Part shown: positions 1 to 9,226 of the stretch, piece after piece
Layout: every line of letters begins with the position of its first letter
Position numbering within the stretch: position 1 is the first letter of the stretch
Assembly: GCF_001875325.1 (NCBI RefSeq)
Contig: NZ_MDDC01000015.1
Location: forward strand, 1-64,000
DNA from: Neomoorella thermoacetica
Lineage (GTDB): Bacteria; Bacillota; DSM-521; Neomoorellales; Neomoorellaceae
DNA: 64,000 bases
Reading direction: 5' to 3'
Notes under the pieces: generated by a model
Told to the model about the DNA's origin: nothing
Databases searched by the model: none
Seen by the model: only the letters and a program-made list of their open reading frames with translations
Made by a program: the position numbers and the translations under genes

Positions 1-74
1 GACTTCTCCTCTTTAAGAATTTCCAGCACAACCTTGGCTTTAAAATCTGTTGGATATTTTTTCCGTACGCTCAT
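1..74 (-). CDS. IS3-family transposase OrfA, N-terminal part (cut by window edge)
   Basis: The minus strand from an ATG at 72-74 reads MSVRKKYPTDFKAKVVLEI and continues off the window edge. This matches the N-terminus of IS3-family OrfA proteins, which begin with a basic stretch and a helix-turn-helix that binds the element's terminal repeats. Only about 24 residues are visible, so activity of the element cannot be judged. The start lies about 46 bases inside the proposed element end, a normal distance for this family. Confidence 0.7.
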   Translation of the reverse strand, partial: MSVRKKYPTDFKAKVVLEILKEEK

Positions 75-120
75 TTGACGCTTAGGACCCCCTGTTTTTG
101 TGTCTAGATTTCTGGGTCCA
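1..120 (-). mobile_element. End of an IS3-family insertion sequence (partial)
   Basis: The window opens inside an insertion sequence. The minus strand encodes the start of an IS3-type OrfA, and the sequence up to 120 has an IS-like terminal stretch reading inward TGGACCCAGAAATCTAGACA. The rest of the element lies outside the window. Directly beyond 120 a nitrilase-family reading frame resumes, so this looks like the insertion border. The exact end and the target duplication cannot be confirmed from one side. Confidence 0.7.
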
Positions 121-122
121 TT

Positions 123-221
123 ATAAACAGCCTCATTGCTGACCCGCAGGGCGCCCTGGTAATTCTGGCCAGCGAAGCCACCGAAACCCTCCTTACCTGC
201 GACCTGCCCGCCGGCCGGTGA
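123..221 (+). pseudogene. 3' remnant of a carbon-nitrogen hydrolase (nitrilase family) gene
   Basis: From 126 the plus strand reads NSLIADPQGALVIL and ends ETLLTCDLPAGR before a TGA at 219-221. This aligns with the C-terminus of the intact nitrilase-family protein at 29757-30506, which has NSLIVDPEGGLVVM and ETLLTCDLPGDN. Only the last 32 codons are present, beginning where the insertion sequence ends, so the gene was most likely cut by that insertion. The 5' part, if still present, lies beyond the window. Confidence 0.75.
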
Positions 222-569
222 GCGTTAACTTTTATCCCACCCGGACCCATCTGCCGGGTATTTTATTTCCTTCAAAGGCAACCAGCCTGATCGCCATTCC
301 TGCTGCTGTTTCCCTGTAGCCTGATTAAACGAGGTAAAACCGGCAACAAAGACAGCAGCTGCGTTCTAAGAAGAAAAAGCCCCCGTATCCGGTAACCAGC
401 CAGATCCAGGGCCAATGCCGCTCTACCTGATGAATGTCTATCCCGAAAATAAGGAACTTTACCATTTTCTCCTTCTGCTGCAGGCACCGGCGGCATGGGC
501 GCCTATCTTGAAATGAAGGTATGCGTAACTGAAGGTTGTTGCTGGCGGCGTAGAGGCCCCCCTTCCACC
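222..569. other. Non-coding stretch, no gene recognised
   Basis: About 350 bases between the nitrilase remnant and the next minus-strand gene. A 74-codon open frame on the minus strand (272-496) has no recognisable domain and no convincing ribosome-binding site. I see no RNA structure I can name. Confidence 0.5.
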
Positions 570-1730
570 TTATTCCACGACGGCTCGACGCGGCCAGGCC
601 AGGACATTACGTCCCAGCCAAATTAGCCCGCTGCCCAGGGTAAAGATCACCCCCAGGATGGTGACTATTACCCCAACTACGGGTATGAGGCCCACCAGCC
701 AGAGGATAGTCGCCCCCAGCAGGGTCTCCCAAATCAGGGAAAGCTGCCTGCCGCCCCCAAACCGGGCCAGCAACCAGTGACCCAGGAAAGCTCCCAGGAT
801 GGGTTTAAAGAGCAGGCCGGCGCCGAAAATCAGGGCCAAATAGGCGAGGCCCAGCAGGCCAGCCACTGATTGGCCGACTACCACTATCGCCAGCAGGATA
901 ATGGCCAGGGGTGCCAGCACTATCCAGCCCAGGCCTGCGCCCAGGCCACTCCATGGTTTCTCCTGCAACACTTTCACCAGTGCCTTCAGGAACGGGGCCG
1001 CCAGAAGGGCCAGGAGCGAGGCCAGGGCCAGGAGTTTGATCAGGGCCAGCAGTTGCTGTCCCAGGACCTGCCACCAGGTTCTCCTGGCGGGTGTTTCGGG
1101 AGCAACGGCTGTATAGCGGACCTGCCCTTGTACTACTGCCCCGGGCGCTATCTGCGGCGGGTTGGGCCCCCGCAGGACAATATCGCCATTTATACGCGCG
1201 CCAGGGAGTACGTCCAGCCTGGTGGCATCGACCTCTAGGTTGCCGCCCACCTGGCCGGAAACAGCCGCCGTATTGACCCAGGCGCGCACATTGCCACCCA
1301 CCGTACCATCCAGGTCCATATTTTCCCCGGCATAGATCAAGTTACGGCTCACCCTGGCGTCGGGCCCGATGGTCAGCTGCTGGGCGAACAGGGTCATGGC
1401 CTTGCCTACATTGGCCGTGATGTTGATCACCTGTCCGGCCGCCCGTACATCGCCGCTTACACTGCCGCCCAGGTCGAGAAAGCGGCCGGCCGCCAGGACG
1501 TCGCCGCCGGTACGGCCAGCGCCGGTAACCGTCTCACCCGCAGCCATTAAATCTCCCTTTACATCACCCTGGATCCTGATCATGCGGCCCGCGGCATAGA
1601 AATCATCGTTTACCACCTGGCCGGCCTCTAGTGTAACCCTGTCCCCTCCCGCCGCCAGAACCGGACCAGCCAGCATGATCAGGATAAAGACTACCAATCC
1701 CCAAAATATCATCCTGCGCGATTTTAGCAT
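570..1730 (-). CDS. Polymer-forming (bactofilin-like) membrane protein
   Basis: A 386-residue protein with a signal-like hydrophobic N-terminus, then about 180 residues of short repeats of the type GDVxAAG. These are the turns of a right-handed beta-helix as in bactofilins and other polymer-forming proteins. The C-terminal half (about 220-380) holds several membrane segments. Proteins of this layout are thought to form membrane-anchored scaffolds; the precise role here is unknown. It is transcribed leftward, apparently alone. A fragment resembling the C-terminal membrane part of a sister gene lies just upstream at 1874-2062. Identification of the fold is good, function is not. Confidence 0.7.
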   Translation of the reverse strand: MLKSRRMIFWGLVVFILIMLAGPVLAAGGDRVTLEAGQVVNDDFYAAGRMIRIQGDVKGDLMAAGETVTGAGRTGGDVLAAGRFLDLGGSVSGDVRAAGQVINITANVGKAMTLFAQQLTIGPDARVSRNLIYAGENMDLDGTVGGNVRAWVNTAAVSGQVGGNLEVDATRLDVLPGARINGDIVLRGPNPPQIAPGAVVQGQVRYTAVAPETPARRTWWQVLGQQLLALIKLLALASLLALLAAPFLKALVKVLQEKPWSGLGAGLGWIVLAPLAIILLAIVVVGQSVAGLLGLAYLALIFGAGLLFKPILGAFLGHWLLARFGGGRQLSLIWETLLGATILWLVGLIPVVGVIVTILGVIFTLGSGLIWLGRNVLAWPRRAVVE

Positions 1731-1812
1731 GTCGCTCCCCCTTCTATTCCTAGTCTTACTTTGGCACCGGGTACGATATAATATATCCTGATTATAACAG
1801 GTCCATATTAAA

Positions 1813-1878
1813 TATCTGTTAACAAATATGGCTTATTCTGTTAAGTATCTGTTAACAAATATGGCTTATTCTGTTAAG
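1813..1878. repeat. Perfect 33-bp tandem duplication
   Basis: The 33-base unit starting TATCTGTTAACAAATATGGC occurs twice head to tail, at 1813-1845 and 1846-1878, with no mismatch. It lies upstream of the polymer-forming protein gene, and its second copy contains the stop codon of the gene fragment at 1874-2062. Absence of divergence suggests a recent duplication. Confidence 0.95.
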
Positions 1879-2062
1879 CCCTCTGCCTGGCTATACCGAC
1901 CATGGTAACTGCCGCCGTCCCCAGGGCGGCGGTCTTAACTACCAGCCCGGCGACTATACCCAGGTAGGGCAACCAGGTGACCAGGCTGATGATGAGGATA
2001 CCGGCCAGGGTGGCGGAGTAGATTTCCGCCTGCAAGTCCCCCAGGGCGGGTAAAAATTTTGC
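1874..2062 (-). pseudogene. C-terminal remnant of a second polymer-forming membrane protein
   Basis: The minus strand encodes about 55 residues (GDLQAEIYSATLAGILIISL, then WLPYLGIVAGLVV) ending at a TAA at 1874-1876. Two hydrophobic segments around a WLPYLG turn resemble the end of the 386-residue protein next door, which has LIPVVG at the same place. No N-terminal beta-helix repeats and no start codon with a ribosome-binding site precede it; upstream is the terminator of the next gene. It is best read as the tail of a decayed paralogue. Confidence 0.5.
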
Positions 2063-2114
2063 CGGAACCCTCCGTAAAGCCCCCGGCAAAGGTAGCCTTG
2101 TTATACTACGGAAA

Positions 2115-2138
2115 AGGAGCCTTGAGGTTAAGGCTCCT
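2115..2138 (-). terminator. Intrinsic terminator hairpin
   Basis: Perfect 9-bp arms AGGAGCCTT and AAGGCTCCT around a 6-base loop, placed 44 bases after the stop of the DUF1648 protein gene. T tracts on both sides make it usable in either direction. Confidence 0.65.
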
Positions 2139-2181
2139 CCTTTTTCTGTTCCCGCTGCGGGATACCTTGCCGGGACTGGTC

Positions 2182-2721
2182 TTATTTGCTGCCTATCAGG
2201 AGCAGGCACCGGATGCCCAGGTAAAAAGAGGTAGCTGCAGCCATAATACCAAAAACTAACCCCACCCAGCCAATACCGGCAGCCAGTCCCAGGGCCACCT
2301 GGACATTCTTGTAGGTCAAGTAAGCGCCAAGGCTTAGAATAAAGATCTTCAGGACAAGCAGGCCACGTAACGTTACCACACGCACTGCCTCGGCCGCTGC
2401 CGGCTGGATCTTTTTTCTTTCCTTCTCCGGCGCACTTATAATCCGGCGGGGGTCGTCCACGGCGGCTATCCAGAGGGAAATGCCGGTAAACAGGAGATAT
2501 ATAGCGGCGGCAATGAAGGGCATTACTAAAATCGATTTTTTGGGGCCCCAGTTGTCCGGCAAACCGGTAAAGCCGAAATGGGTCGGTATACGCGCCGGTA
2601 GGTCGGCGTAATGGACGGCCAGGTACCAGAAAGCAAAGATCAGCAGTAGTACCGAAGGCACCTCCAGCCAGACCGGGTAATAACGATTCAATTTTTGCCA
2701 GCCAAGCCAGTTCCAACTCAT
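2182..2721 (-). CDS. DUF1648-domain membrane protein
   Basis: A 179-residue integral membrane protein with about five hydrophobic segments. The first periplasmic-side stretch, YADLPARIPTHFGFTGLPDN, is the DUF1648 signature, also found in SdpI immunity proteins (compare the SdpI homologue at 28247-28918). Function is unknown; members often sit next to ABC exporters or regulators. Here it is upstream of the polymer-forming gene and downstream of the MacAB-like exporter, all leftward. A longer open frame covering this region from 2809 is in another frame and looks spurious. Confidence 0.7.
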   Translation of the reverse strand: MSWNWLGWQKLNRYYPVWLEVPSVLLLIFAFWYLAVHYADLPARIPTHFGFTGLPDNWGPKKSILVMPFIAAAIYLLFTGISLWIAAVDDPRRIISAPEKERKKIQPAAAEAVRVVTLRGLLVLKIFILSLGAYLTYKNVQVALGLAAGIGWVGLVFGIMAAATSFYLGIRCLLLIGSK

Positions 2722-2871
2722 CCCAAGTTCTCACCTGCCTTCCCAGGTAATTATTTAGCCTGACCAGGTACAGGCCCTCGTCATCTCCGTACAATGGTGC
2801 CTGAAGCACAGGACTCGCTGCCGTTTATTTTTATTAGTTGCTGCTTAAACCAAGGAAAAACGCCGCCTTCC

Positions 2872-4062
2872 TTACTCGTAGCGCAAAGCCTCGATGGGGT
2901 CCAGGCGGGCGGCCTTATTGGCCGGGTAGAGGCCGAAGAAGAGGCCCACAGCCGTACTGAAGGTAAAGGCGATGGCCACGGTACTCCCGGAAATCAGGGG
3001 CGGCCAGTGGGCGAAATGGGCGATGGCCAAGGCGCCGCCGGCACCGATGAGCATACCCAGGACGCCGCCCACTACGCTGATGGTGATGGCCTCCACCAGG
3101 AACTGGCCCATGATATCCCGGCGCCGGGCCCCCAGGGCCATGCGGATGCCGATTTCCCGCGTCCGCTCCGTCACCGAAACCAGCATGATATTCATAACAC
3201 CGATGCCACCGACAAAGAGGGAGATGGCGGCGATGGCGCCGATAATCAAGGTGAGAATCCCGGTCACCCGGTTGGCCACGGCCATCTGCTGTTCCATGCT
3301 CATGGTCTGGTAACGACCCGGGGCGGCATTATGGCGCCGCTCCAGGATCCGGGCTGCCAGCTTCATGGCTGGGTCCACCTGGTCCTTGCTGGCAGCCTGG
3401 CCTTCCAGCTGGTTAATGGGCCGGTGGGGAAAGAGCTGCTGCCAGTAAGTGATGGGAATATAAACGGTACTGGTCTGATCGCCGCCGCTGAGGAAGGAGG
3501 ATTCGGCTTTGGCGACGCCCACGATGACGGCGCTGGTTCCTTTCAAGAGTACCTTTTGACCGACGGCATCCCCGGAACGGAAGAGTTCCGCGGCCAGCTT
3601 TTCATCAATGACTACGGCCGGCCGGGCGGCGGCGACGTCGGCGCTGGTGAGAAAGCGGCCGTGGAGGGTCTCCACATTGCGTAGCGGGCCATAATCGGCG
3701 GTGGTACCCTGAACCGTTACCGCCTTCTCCTTACGGCCTGAGGAAATATTGGCCTGGTTGAAGCTGGAGGGAGCCAGGTATTTAACCGCCGGCACCAGTT
3801 CTTTGATAGCCGTTACATCTTCCAGGGTCAACTCGTTTTCCCGCGGCATCTGGCTGCTGTTCCAGGGAATATAAACAGCGAAGAGGTTGCTGCCGATCTT
3901 CTCCATCTCCTGCATTAGAACGGCGCGGCCCCCTTCCCCCACCGCCACCACGGTGATGACAGCGGCAATGCCGATGGTGATCCCCAGCATGGTCAGGAAG
4001 GAACGCAGCTTGTTGCTCCAGATGCCCTCCAGGGCCAGGAAGAAACCTTCCACCAGGTTCAT
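2872..4062 (-). CDS. MacB-like ABC transporter permease
   Basis: A 396-residue permease of the MacB/FtsX exporter type. It has one N-terminal membrane segment (about 17-40) followed by a large extracytoplasmic domain (about 50-270) and three C-terminal membrane segments, with the FtsX-like motif [20 protein letters not shown]. It should form the membrane part of a tripartite-like efflux or lipoprotein/peptide export system with the ATPase and adaptor encoded just upstream. Its ATG overlaps the ATPase stop codon (ATGA), so the three genes are translationally coupled. Substrate is not predictable from sequence. Confidence 0.88.
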   Translation of the reverse strand: MNLVEGFFLALEGIWSNKLRSFLTMLGITIGIAAVITVVAVGEGGRAVLMQEMEKIGSNLFAVYIPWNSSQMPRENELTLEDVTAIKELVPAVKYLAPSSFNQANISSGRKEKAVTVQGTTADYGPLRNVETLHGRFLTSADVAAARPAVVIDEKLAAELFRSGDAVGQKVLLKGTSAVIVGVAKAESSFLSGGDQTSTVYIPITYWQQLFPHRPINQLEGQAASKDQVDPAMKLAARILERRHNAAPGRYQTMSMEQQMAVANRVTGILTLIIGAIAAISLFVGGIGVMNIMLVSVTERTREIGIRMALGARRRDIMGQFLVEAITISVVGGVLGMLIGAGGALAIAHFAHWPPLISGSTVAIAFTFSTAVGLFFGLYPANKAARLDPIEALRYE

Positions 4063-4790
4063 GGCTGCCGCCCCTCCTTTCCCGCCGCCAGGAGTTCCCT
4101 GGCTGTTAAAGGCCGGGGTACCTTTTCCTCTTTCAGCAAATGCCCGTCGCGAAAGTGGAGGATGCGGCCGGCGTGGCTGGCGATATCCCGCTCGTGGGTC
4201 ACCAGGACGATGGTCACGCCGGCGTCGTGGAGCTCCTGGAAGATGGCCATTATCTCTTCCCCCGAGCGGCTGTCCAGGTTGCCGGTGGGTTCGTCGGCCA
4301 GGATCACCGGCGGCTGGTTGACCAGGGCGCGGGCGATGGCCACCCGCTGGCGCTGGCCGCCGGAGAGCTCGTTGGGGCGGTGGCGGTAGCGCTCTGCCAG
4401 GCCCACCCGCGCCAGGGCCGCCCGGGCCCGCTGCCGCCGCTCCGCCGCGGGTACACCGGCATAAATCAGGGGCAGTTCCACGTTACGCAGGGCCGTCTGG
4501 CGGGGCAACAGGTTAAAGGTCTGGAAGACAAAGCCGATCTTCCGGTTGCGCACCCGGGCCAGGGCCCCCTCGGCCAGGCCTTCCACCGGCTGGCCGTCTA
4601 AAAAGTAGCGGCCGCTGCTGGGCCGGTCCAGGCAGCCCAGGATATGCATCAGGGTCGACTTGCCGGAACCGGAGGGGCCCATAATGGCTACGAACTCCCC
4701 CGGCTGTACCTCCAGGGAGACATCCACCAGGGCCGGCACGGCAATGCTCCCCAGGCGGTAGATTTTACTTATCCCCTCCAGGCGAATCAC
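4059..4790 (-). CDS. MacB/LolD-type ABC transporter ATP-binding protein
   Basis: A 243-residue ATPase with Walker [11 protein letters not shown], signature [10 protein letters not shown] and Walker [13 protein letters not shown] followed by the H-loop region LVTHERD. The DEPTGNLD form is typical of the LolD/MacB/FtsE group. It starts at a GTG that overlaps the stop of the adaptor gene (GTGA) and its own stop overlaps the permease start. The three genes at 6046-2872 form one operon for an export system powered by this subunit. Confidence 0.92.
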   Translation of the reverse strand: MIRLEGISKIYRLGSIAVPALVDVSLEVQPGEFVAIMGPSGSGKSTLMHILGCLDRPSSGRYFLDGQPVEGLAEGALARVRNRKIGFVFQTFNLLPRQTALRNVELPLIYAGVPAAERRQRARAALARVGLAERYRHRPNELSGGQRQRVAIARALVNQPPVILADEPTGNLDSRSGEEIMAIFQELHDAGVTIVLVTHERDIASHAGRILHFRDGHLLKEEKVPRPLTARELLAAGKEGRQP

Positions 4791-6046
4791 TGCTTCTCCC
4801 CCTCGGGTTTCACGGTCACGCCGTCTTGGATTTTATCCGTGGGGTTCAAGATTACCTGATCGCCAGCCTGCAGGCCCGCCGTCACCTCGATATAGAGTTC
4901 ATTCTCCAGCCCCGTCTGGACAACCACCTTCTGCGCCTTGCCGTCAACAATGCGGTAAACATAACGCTGGCCCTTTTCTTCCTGGACGGCTTCGAAGGGG
5001 ACGGTCAGGGTCTGGGGCTTGCTGGCGATAGTAACCTTTAGGTCGACACTATAACCGGGTTTGAGCAGGGGCGCCGGCCCGGCCAGGGCGATAACGGCCT
5101 CCACCGTCGTCTCCGAACTCTGCTGGGACTGCCGGGTCACCGCCGCCGGGGCCACCCGGGCCACTTTTCCCTGGTAGGTCGTGCCCCAGAAGGCGCGGCC
5201 GGTGATGGCCACGGCCTGTCCCGGCTGCAGGTTACCGCTGTCAGCCTCGGCCACGTTGGCCCGGATCTGCATGGTCGCCGGGTCCCCCACCCGTAACAGG
5301 GTGGTTCCCGGGGTTACCCACTGACCAACCCTAGCCGTCACCTCCAGCACTGTGCCTTTTATGGGGGCGACCAGGGTTGTTCCGGCCAGCTGTTCCCGGG
5401 CCGCCGTGGCGGCGAGTTCCGCCTGGTGCAGCTGGGCCTCCAGGGCCGCGATATCCCCTGGCCGGGGACCGGCGGTCAGGGCCTGCAATTTGGCCTCGGC
5501 CTCCGCAACCTGGAGCTTCTGGCGGGCGACCTCATTCTGGGCCGCTTCCAGGTCGGCAGCCGGCACCGCCCCGGCGGCGGCCAGTTCCCGGGTCCGCTCC
5601 AGTTTCTTTTGCGCCTCCGCCAGGTTGACCCCGGCCTGCTCCCGGGCTATTTGGGCGGCCGTTACCTCTTCCGGGCGCGCCCCTTCCCTAGCTTTGGCCA
5701 GGTTGGCCCGGGCGACCTCTACGGCTGCTTCGGCTTCCCGGACCTTATCTGCCAGGTCAGGGGCCTCCAGGCGGATCAGGGTTTGTCCATTAGTGACCCG
5801 GTCGCCCGGTTGCACCAGGACCGCCGCCACCTGGCCGGCGGTAGTCGCCGTTACCTCCTGCTCTCCGGCCAGCTCCACCCGGCCCGTAGTCAGGATGGTG
5901 GTGGTTAGATCCCGCTTTTCTACCCGGGCTGCTTTCACAGATAACCCGCCGGGCTGGCGGGTACGGTAGATGTTGGCCGTAATAATGGCCCCGATGATCC
6001 CGATGACGGCGATGATGCCTGCAATGGTTAAAACCCTTTTCCCCAT
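4787..6046 (-). CDS. HlyD/MacA-type periplasmic adaptor subunit
   Basis: A 419-residue membrane-fusion protein. Following an N-terminal membrane anchor come a split biotinyl-lipoyl-like domain (about 45-90 and 225-260), an Ala/Glu/Arg-rich coiled-coil hairpin (about 90-215) and beta-barrel domains; the C-terminus has the expected [12 protein letters not shown]. In a cell with a single membrane it would link the exporter to the wall or act as an extracytoplasmic substrate-binding part. I start at the ATG at 6046 because GGAGGTTGTC precedes it; an in-frame ATG 12 bases upstream has no such site. First gene of the exporter operon. Confidence 0.9.
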   Translation of the reverse strand: MGKRVLTIAGIIAVIGIIGAIITANIYRTRQPGGLSVKAARVEKRDLTTTILTTGRVELAGEQEVTATTAGQVAAVLVQPGDRVTNGQTLIRLEAPDLADKVREAEAAVEVARANLAKAREGARPEEVTAAQIAREQAGVNLAEAQKKLERTRELAAAGAVPAADLEAAQNEVARQKLQVAEAEAKLQALTAGPRPGDIAALEAQLHQAELAATAAREQLAGTTLVAPIKGTVLEVTARVGQWVTPGTTLLRVGDPATMQIRANVAEADSGNLQPGQAVAITGRAFWGTTYQGKVARVAPAAVTRQSQQSSETTVEAVIALAGPAPLLKPGYSVDLKVTIASKPQTLTVPFEAVQEEKGQRYVYRIVDGKAQKVVVQTGLENELYIEVTAGLQAGDQVILNPTDKIQDGVTVKPEGEKQ

Positions 6047-6213
6047 GACAACCTCCAAATTTTTAATAGGGATGGCCTCTACCCACTCCGAAGTTTATTA
6101 CCCTTTCTGAAAATAGGGTTCTACCAAAAATGGTCACTGCTGGCATACAGCCACGGGCTGGTGGTAACAGGCTCCGGCCTTCAGTGCGGATTCCAAAAAG
6201 AAAGTGATATAGG

Positions 6214-6241
6214 AAAAGCCGGTCGTATAACCGGCTCTTTT
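6214..6241 (-). terminator. Intrinsic terminator hairpin
   Basis: AGCCGG and CCGGCT arms around an 8-base loop flanked by A and T tracts, immediately after the YIP1-family gene, so it separates that gene from the exporter operon. Confidence 0.65.
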
Positions 6242-6246
6242 CGGGT

Positions 6247-6975
6247 TTAACCGGCGGCAGGGCTGAAGGCCGCCCCGGCCATACCTAAAGCTACACTGAA
6301 AACTACATAAACCAGCCAGATAACAAAGACCACCGTCAGGCCACGCCGTTGTTCCACCCTGGCTATAGCCGCTGTCCCCATTCCCAGGAGAAGAAAGTTC
6401 CAGATTGTAAAGGGGTTGATTTTTTCCAGCAACAGGTACCCCACCCCCGGATGAGGTGCTGGTGGGAGCAGGGCTGCCAGGCTCAACTGAATCTGAGGCA
6501 GGGCTTCTGGGGGCAGGGACAGGAGTAAGACCGTCTGGATAAGGCCCCCCAGCAGGGCCGGTACCCAGGCCACTACAGTCACCGGCAACAGGTCGCCGTA
6601 GGTGGCCTGCAGGCCGAAGAAAACACGGCCCACCAGGCTGATAGCCACCGCCTCCAACACCCAGATCACCAGGGGGATGGCCAGGGCACCTAGAATGGCC
6701 ATGGCCGGTACCCCATAATTGATAATCGTCGTAGCCATGGCCAGTTGGGGAGATCCGGCCGGTACGGGGCTTTGCTCCAGGGCCAGGAGGGCGGCGGCCT
6801 TGACTTTAGGCAGGGCGATCAGGGACAGGATGAGATTAAAACCCATCAGGGCCAGGGCCGGGGGCCAGAAGGGGGCCTTTTCCGGCCATTCACGAAACGC
6901 TCCACACGGGTGTACTAAAACGCCTCCAAAACTGCCCACCCAGGAACCTGTCTGCATTTTCCTTCCCCCTACCAT
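6247..6975 (-). CDS. YIP1-family membrane protein
   Basis: A 242-residue protein with five hydrophobic segments and the N-terminal pattern of bacterial YIP1-domain proteins (a short cytoplasmic start, VLVHPCGAFREWPEKAPFWP, before the first membrane span). Bacterial members are uncharacterised; some are encoded near membrane-stress or export genes. It stands alone, with a terminator directly behind it. No catalytic motif is visible. Confidence 0.7.
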   Translation of the reverse strand: MVGGRKMQTGSWVGSFGGVLVHPCGAFREWPEKAPFWPPALALMGFNLILSLIALPKVKAAALLALEQSPVPAGSPQLAMATTIINYGVPAMAILGALAIPLVIWVLEAVAISLVGRVFFGLQATYGDLLPVTVVAWVPALLGGLIQTVLLLSLPPEALPQIQLSLAALLPPAPHPGVGYLLLEKINPFTIWNFLLLGMGTAAIARVEQRRGLTVVFVIWLVYVVFSVALGMAGAAFSPAAG

Positions 6976-7362
6976 TTTTTATGATGATTTCCATTTCCCC
7001 GGCGTCATGTCATCCAGGGCGGTGCTCCGCCAGAAGCTCTTCCTACTTTTACAGAACTCAATTCGCACCGCCGTCTATAAAATCCCGTTTAATGATGAAT
7101 TTGTTTATATTTTAACATACACATTATATGGTACAGGTTAACAGCAGGTTAATAAATTGTTAATTTCGGGTCTCTCCCCTGCCATTTTATCCACCTTCAG
7201 AAAGATTACTGCCAGCTCTGGAATGGTAATGCTGTCTGTAATCCGGGAACCAGGAGGTCGGCGCTTAAAAACAACAAGCCCTGGTTAACAGGGCAGCAGC
7301 ATTAGCCACTGCCCCCAAGCTCGGCATCTGCCGGACAGGATTAAATCTTGCAGGCAGCCCGG
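6976..7362. other. Intergenic region, no gene recognised
   Basis: Almost 390 bases between two minus-strand genes. It includes an AT-rich part (about 7080-7165) that could hold the promoter of the YIP1 gene and a weak hairpin near 7270-7290. No coding or RNA element could be supported. Confidence 0.4.
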
Positions 7363-8037
7363 CTAACGCATCTCCCGGTAAACAAAGGCCCGCCGGGATA
7401 GGACAAGAAAGAGGACAAAGCAGGCCGCGGTCACCAGGGCCAGGAGTACCCCGGCTGCTACCAGGGGTGAAGGAAACAGCCCCATAGAACCCTGGTAGAG
7501 CCTTTGCCAGAGGGTGACGATGGTAAACCTTTGCCAGAGGGTGACGATGCCAAACCAAAAGGCAAACCAGGTGATAAAGGAGGCGATCCTGGCAGCCTGC
7601 ATACCGAAACGGAAGAATAGCCACAGGGTTGGACTGTAAACAATGGTAATAATAGCCAGGGAAGAGATAATGCCCCAAATGACCTCCGGACCGGTAATTG
7701 TTTTTAAGCCAGTGACACTAATAAGGGTTACTATAACCAGTCCACAGACTCCGCCCAGGAGACCACCCAGGACCAGTTCCAGAAATTTGGCATCCACTAT
7801 CGCCCTGGCCGGCACGGGTAAGAGCCGCAAAAAGCTGAGGCTATTGTTTTTATCCTCGATTGACAGGGAACTGAGGACCAGGAGATAGGCGGAGATCCCG
7901 CTGCTAATGGCCAGGACCGCCGCTGCTCCGCCACGGAAGCCGAAAAAGTAGCTAAAAAATAGCAGAACTAAAACCCACCAGGCCTGCCGCCGTAAGAGAT
8001 AATAATCCTTCGTTACTAATTCCCACATAATTATCAT
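7363..8037 (-). CDS. ABC-2 type transporter permease
   Basis: A 224-residue protein with six hydrophobic segments, typical of ABC-2 permeases that pair with a separate ATPase in Gram-positive bacteria. It starts immediately after the ATPase gene and belongs to the GntR-ATPase-permease cassette at 9616-7363. It contains a 9-residue in-frame duplication (IVTLWQRFT then IVTLWQRLY) produced by a tandem 27-bp repeat, probably at a loop between membrane segments. A second cassette of the same make-up is at 33112-35129. Confidence 0.8.
   Translation of the reverse strand: MIIMWELVTKDYYLLRRQAWWVLVLLFFSYFFGFRGGAAAVLAISSGISAYLLVLSSLSIEDKNNSLSFLRLLPVPARAIVDAKFLELVLGGLLGGVCGLVIVTLISVTGLKTITGPEVIWGIISSLAIITIVYSPTLWLFFRFGMQAARIASFITWFAFWFGIVTLWQRFTIVTLWQRLYQGSMGLFPSPLVAAGVLLALVTAACFVLFLVLSRRAFVYREMR
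7501..7554. repeat. 27-bp in-frame tandem duplication
   Basis: The 27-base units at 7501-7527 and 7528-7554 differ at two adjacent positions. They lie inside the permease gene and add nine residues in frame. Confidence 0.9.
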
Positions 8038-8946
8038 CTAAGCCCCCTCTGCCTTCTGCCACTCGTTACCAGCCAGGATAAGCATAATCTCTTCCAGGCC
8101 CAAAGGCCGGCGGGTAACCTCGCCTGCCGCTAAAAGCCGCAGTTCCTGCAGCAAGCGCGGGTTGTAAGCGTCGGTAACGGCCGCTACCTCCAGGCCGCTT
8201 TCTTTAACGTAGGGCACCAGGCGCTGCACCTGCCGGAGCTGGCCGGCGTCTTTTAACCGGAAGGTAAGCTCCTGCCACTGCTCCAGGATGGTTTCCTTGT
8301 CGCCGGCCAGGGCTATCCGGCCACCTGCGATATAGGTCACCCGGTCGGCCACCTTCTCGATATCTTCGATGATATGGGAGGAAAAGAACACCCCCCGGGT
8401 CTCGTCCTGAATTACTTCCAGCAGTTCTTGCACCAGGGTATGACGCACCACCGGGTCCACCCCGGAGGTGGGTTCATCCAGGATTAAAACCTCGGGCCGG
8501 TGGGCCAGGGCCAGGGCTACCGCCAGCTTGGTACGGTTGCCCTTGGAGAGCTGCTTGACTGTTTTATTGCCGGGAACATGGAATTTTTCCAGCAGGGTGC
8601 GGAAAAAGGCATCGTCCCAGGTGGGATAATAGCGGCCCAGGAAATTGCCCAGCCAGTAACCGGTGGCTTCTTCGTACAGCTGGTTATCCTCCGGGACATA
8701 ACCCAGGCGGGACTTGATGGCTACCTCGTCCCGGTCCCAGGTCCGCCCCAGCACCTCTACCCTGCCGCCGTCCGGCCGGACCAGATTGGTAATGATGCGG
8801 ATGGTGGTGGTCTTCCCGGCGCCGTTGGGACCGACGAAGCCCAGGATACAACCCGGCGGTAGTTCCAGGTTAATGTCCTGGAGCTGGAAACCGGGATACG
8901 TCTTGCTGACGCCCGTCAGGCGGAGAAGCAGTTGCGCTGCGCTCAA
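8038..8946 (-). CDS. ABC transporter ATP-binding protein (CcmA/YtrB type)
   Basis: A 302-residue ATPase with Walker A GPNGAGKTTT, a signature QLSKGNRTKL that departs from LSGGQ, Walker B VLILDEPTSGVDP and an H-loop in FFSSHIIED. The C-terminal 80 residues form the extension common in ABC-2 exporters. It lies between a YtrA-like GntR regulator and the permease, the arrangement of the Bacillus ytr locus, which responds to cell-wall antibiotics. Whether the trigger is the same here is unknown. Confidence 0.9.
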   Translation of the reverse strand: MSAAQLLLRLTGVSKTYPGFQLQDINLELPPGCILGFVGPNGAGKTTTIRIITNLVRPDGGRVEVLGRTWDRDEVAIKSRLGYVPEDNQLYEEATGYWLGNFLGRYYPTWDDAFFRTLLEKFHVPGNKTVKQLSKGNRTKLAVALALAHRPEVLILDEPTSGVDPVVRHTLVQELLEVIQDETRGVFFSSHIIEDIEKVADRVTYIAGGRIALAGDKETILEQWQELTFRLKDAGQLRQVQRLVPYVKESGLEVAAVTDAYNPRLLQELRLLAAGEVTRRPLGLEEIMLILAGNEWQKAEGA

Positions 8947-9226
8947 AGTTGGACACCTTCCCTAATGGAATAAACGTTCATACTGCTGGCGCGGCACTAG
9001 CAGTGGATGAGAATGGTAAGACGCGCTATTTTCCTGATAGCCATTTACGCCAGTCACCCATGCAGTATTAGTAATCAGGCCACGTGAAGCCTGGCTTCAG
9101 GTCTAACCCCGGCAGATGCGCCCGGCCTGGTTCCTCCTGGCCGGCGGGGAGCGAGGTCCTCCCACCTTGGTTGCCGGAAGGCTGTAGGGTGGTACGTGAT
9201 AACAAGGGCGTTTAACCGGGCCGCCT
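8947..9226. other. 280-bp gap inside the GntR-ABC cassette
   Basis: The gap lies between the regulator and the ATPase gene it probably controls, both leftward. I could not identify a coding remnant or known RNA. The sequence GGTGGTAC near 9189 recalls T-box antiterminators but no specifier loop or terminator goes with it. Confidence 0.3.

Noticed and set aside
1874-2809. 311-codon open frame covering the DUF1648 gene
   Set aside because: Its middle is out of frame with the clear DUF1648 protein and reads as low-complexity noise; only the last 55 residues look genuine and are reported as a remnant.
8947-9226. Possible T-box leader (GGTGGTAC)
   Set aside because: No specifier loop, no terminator and the neighbouring genes are not tRNA- or amino-acid-related.
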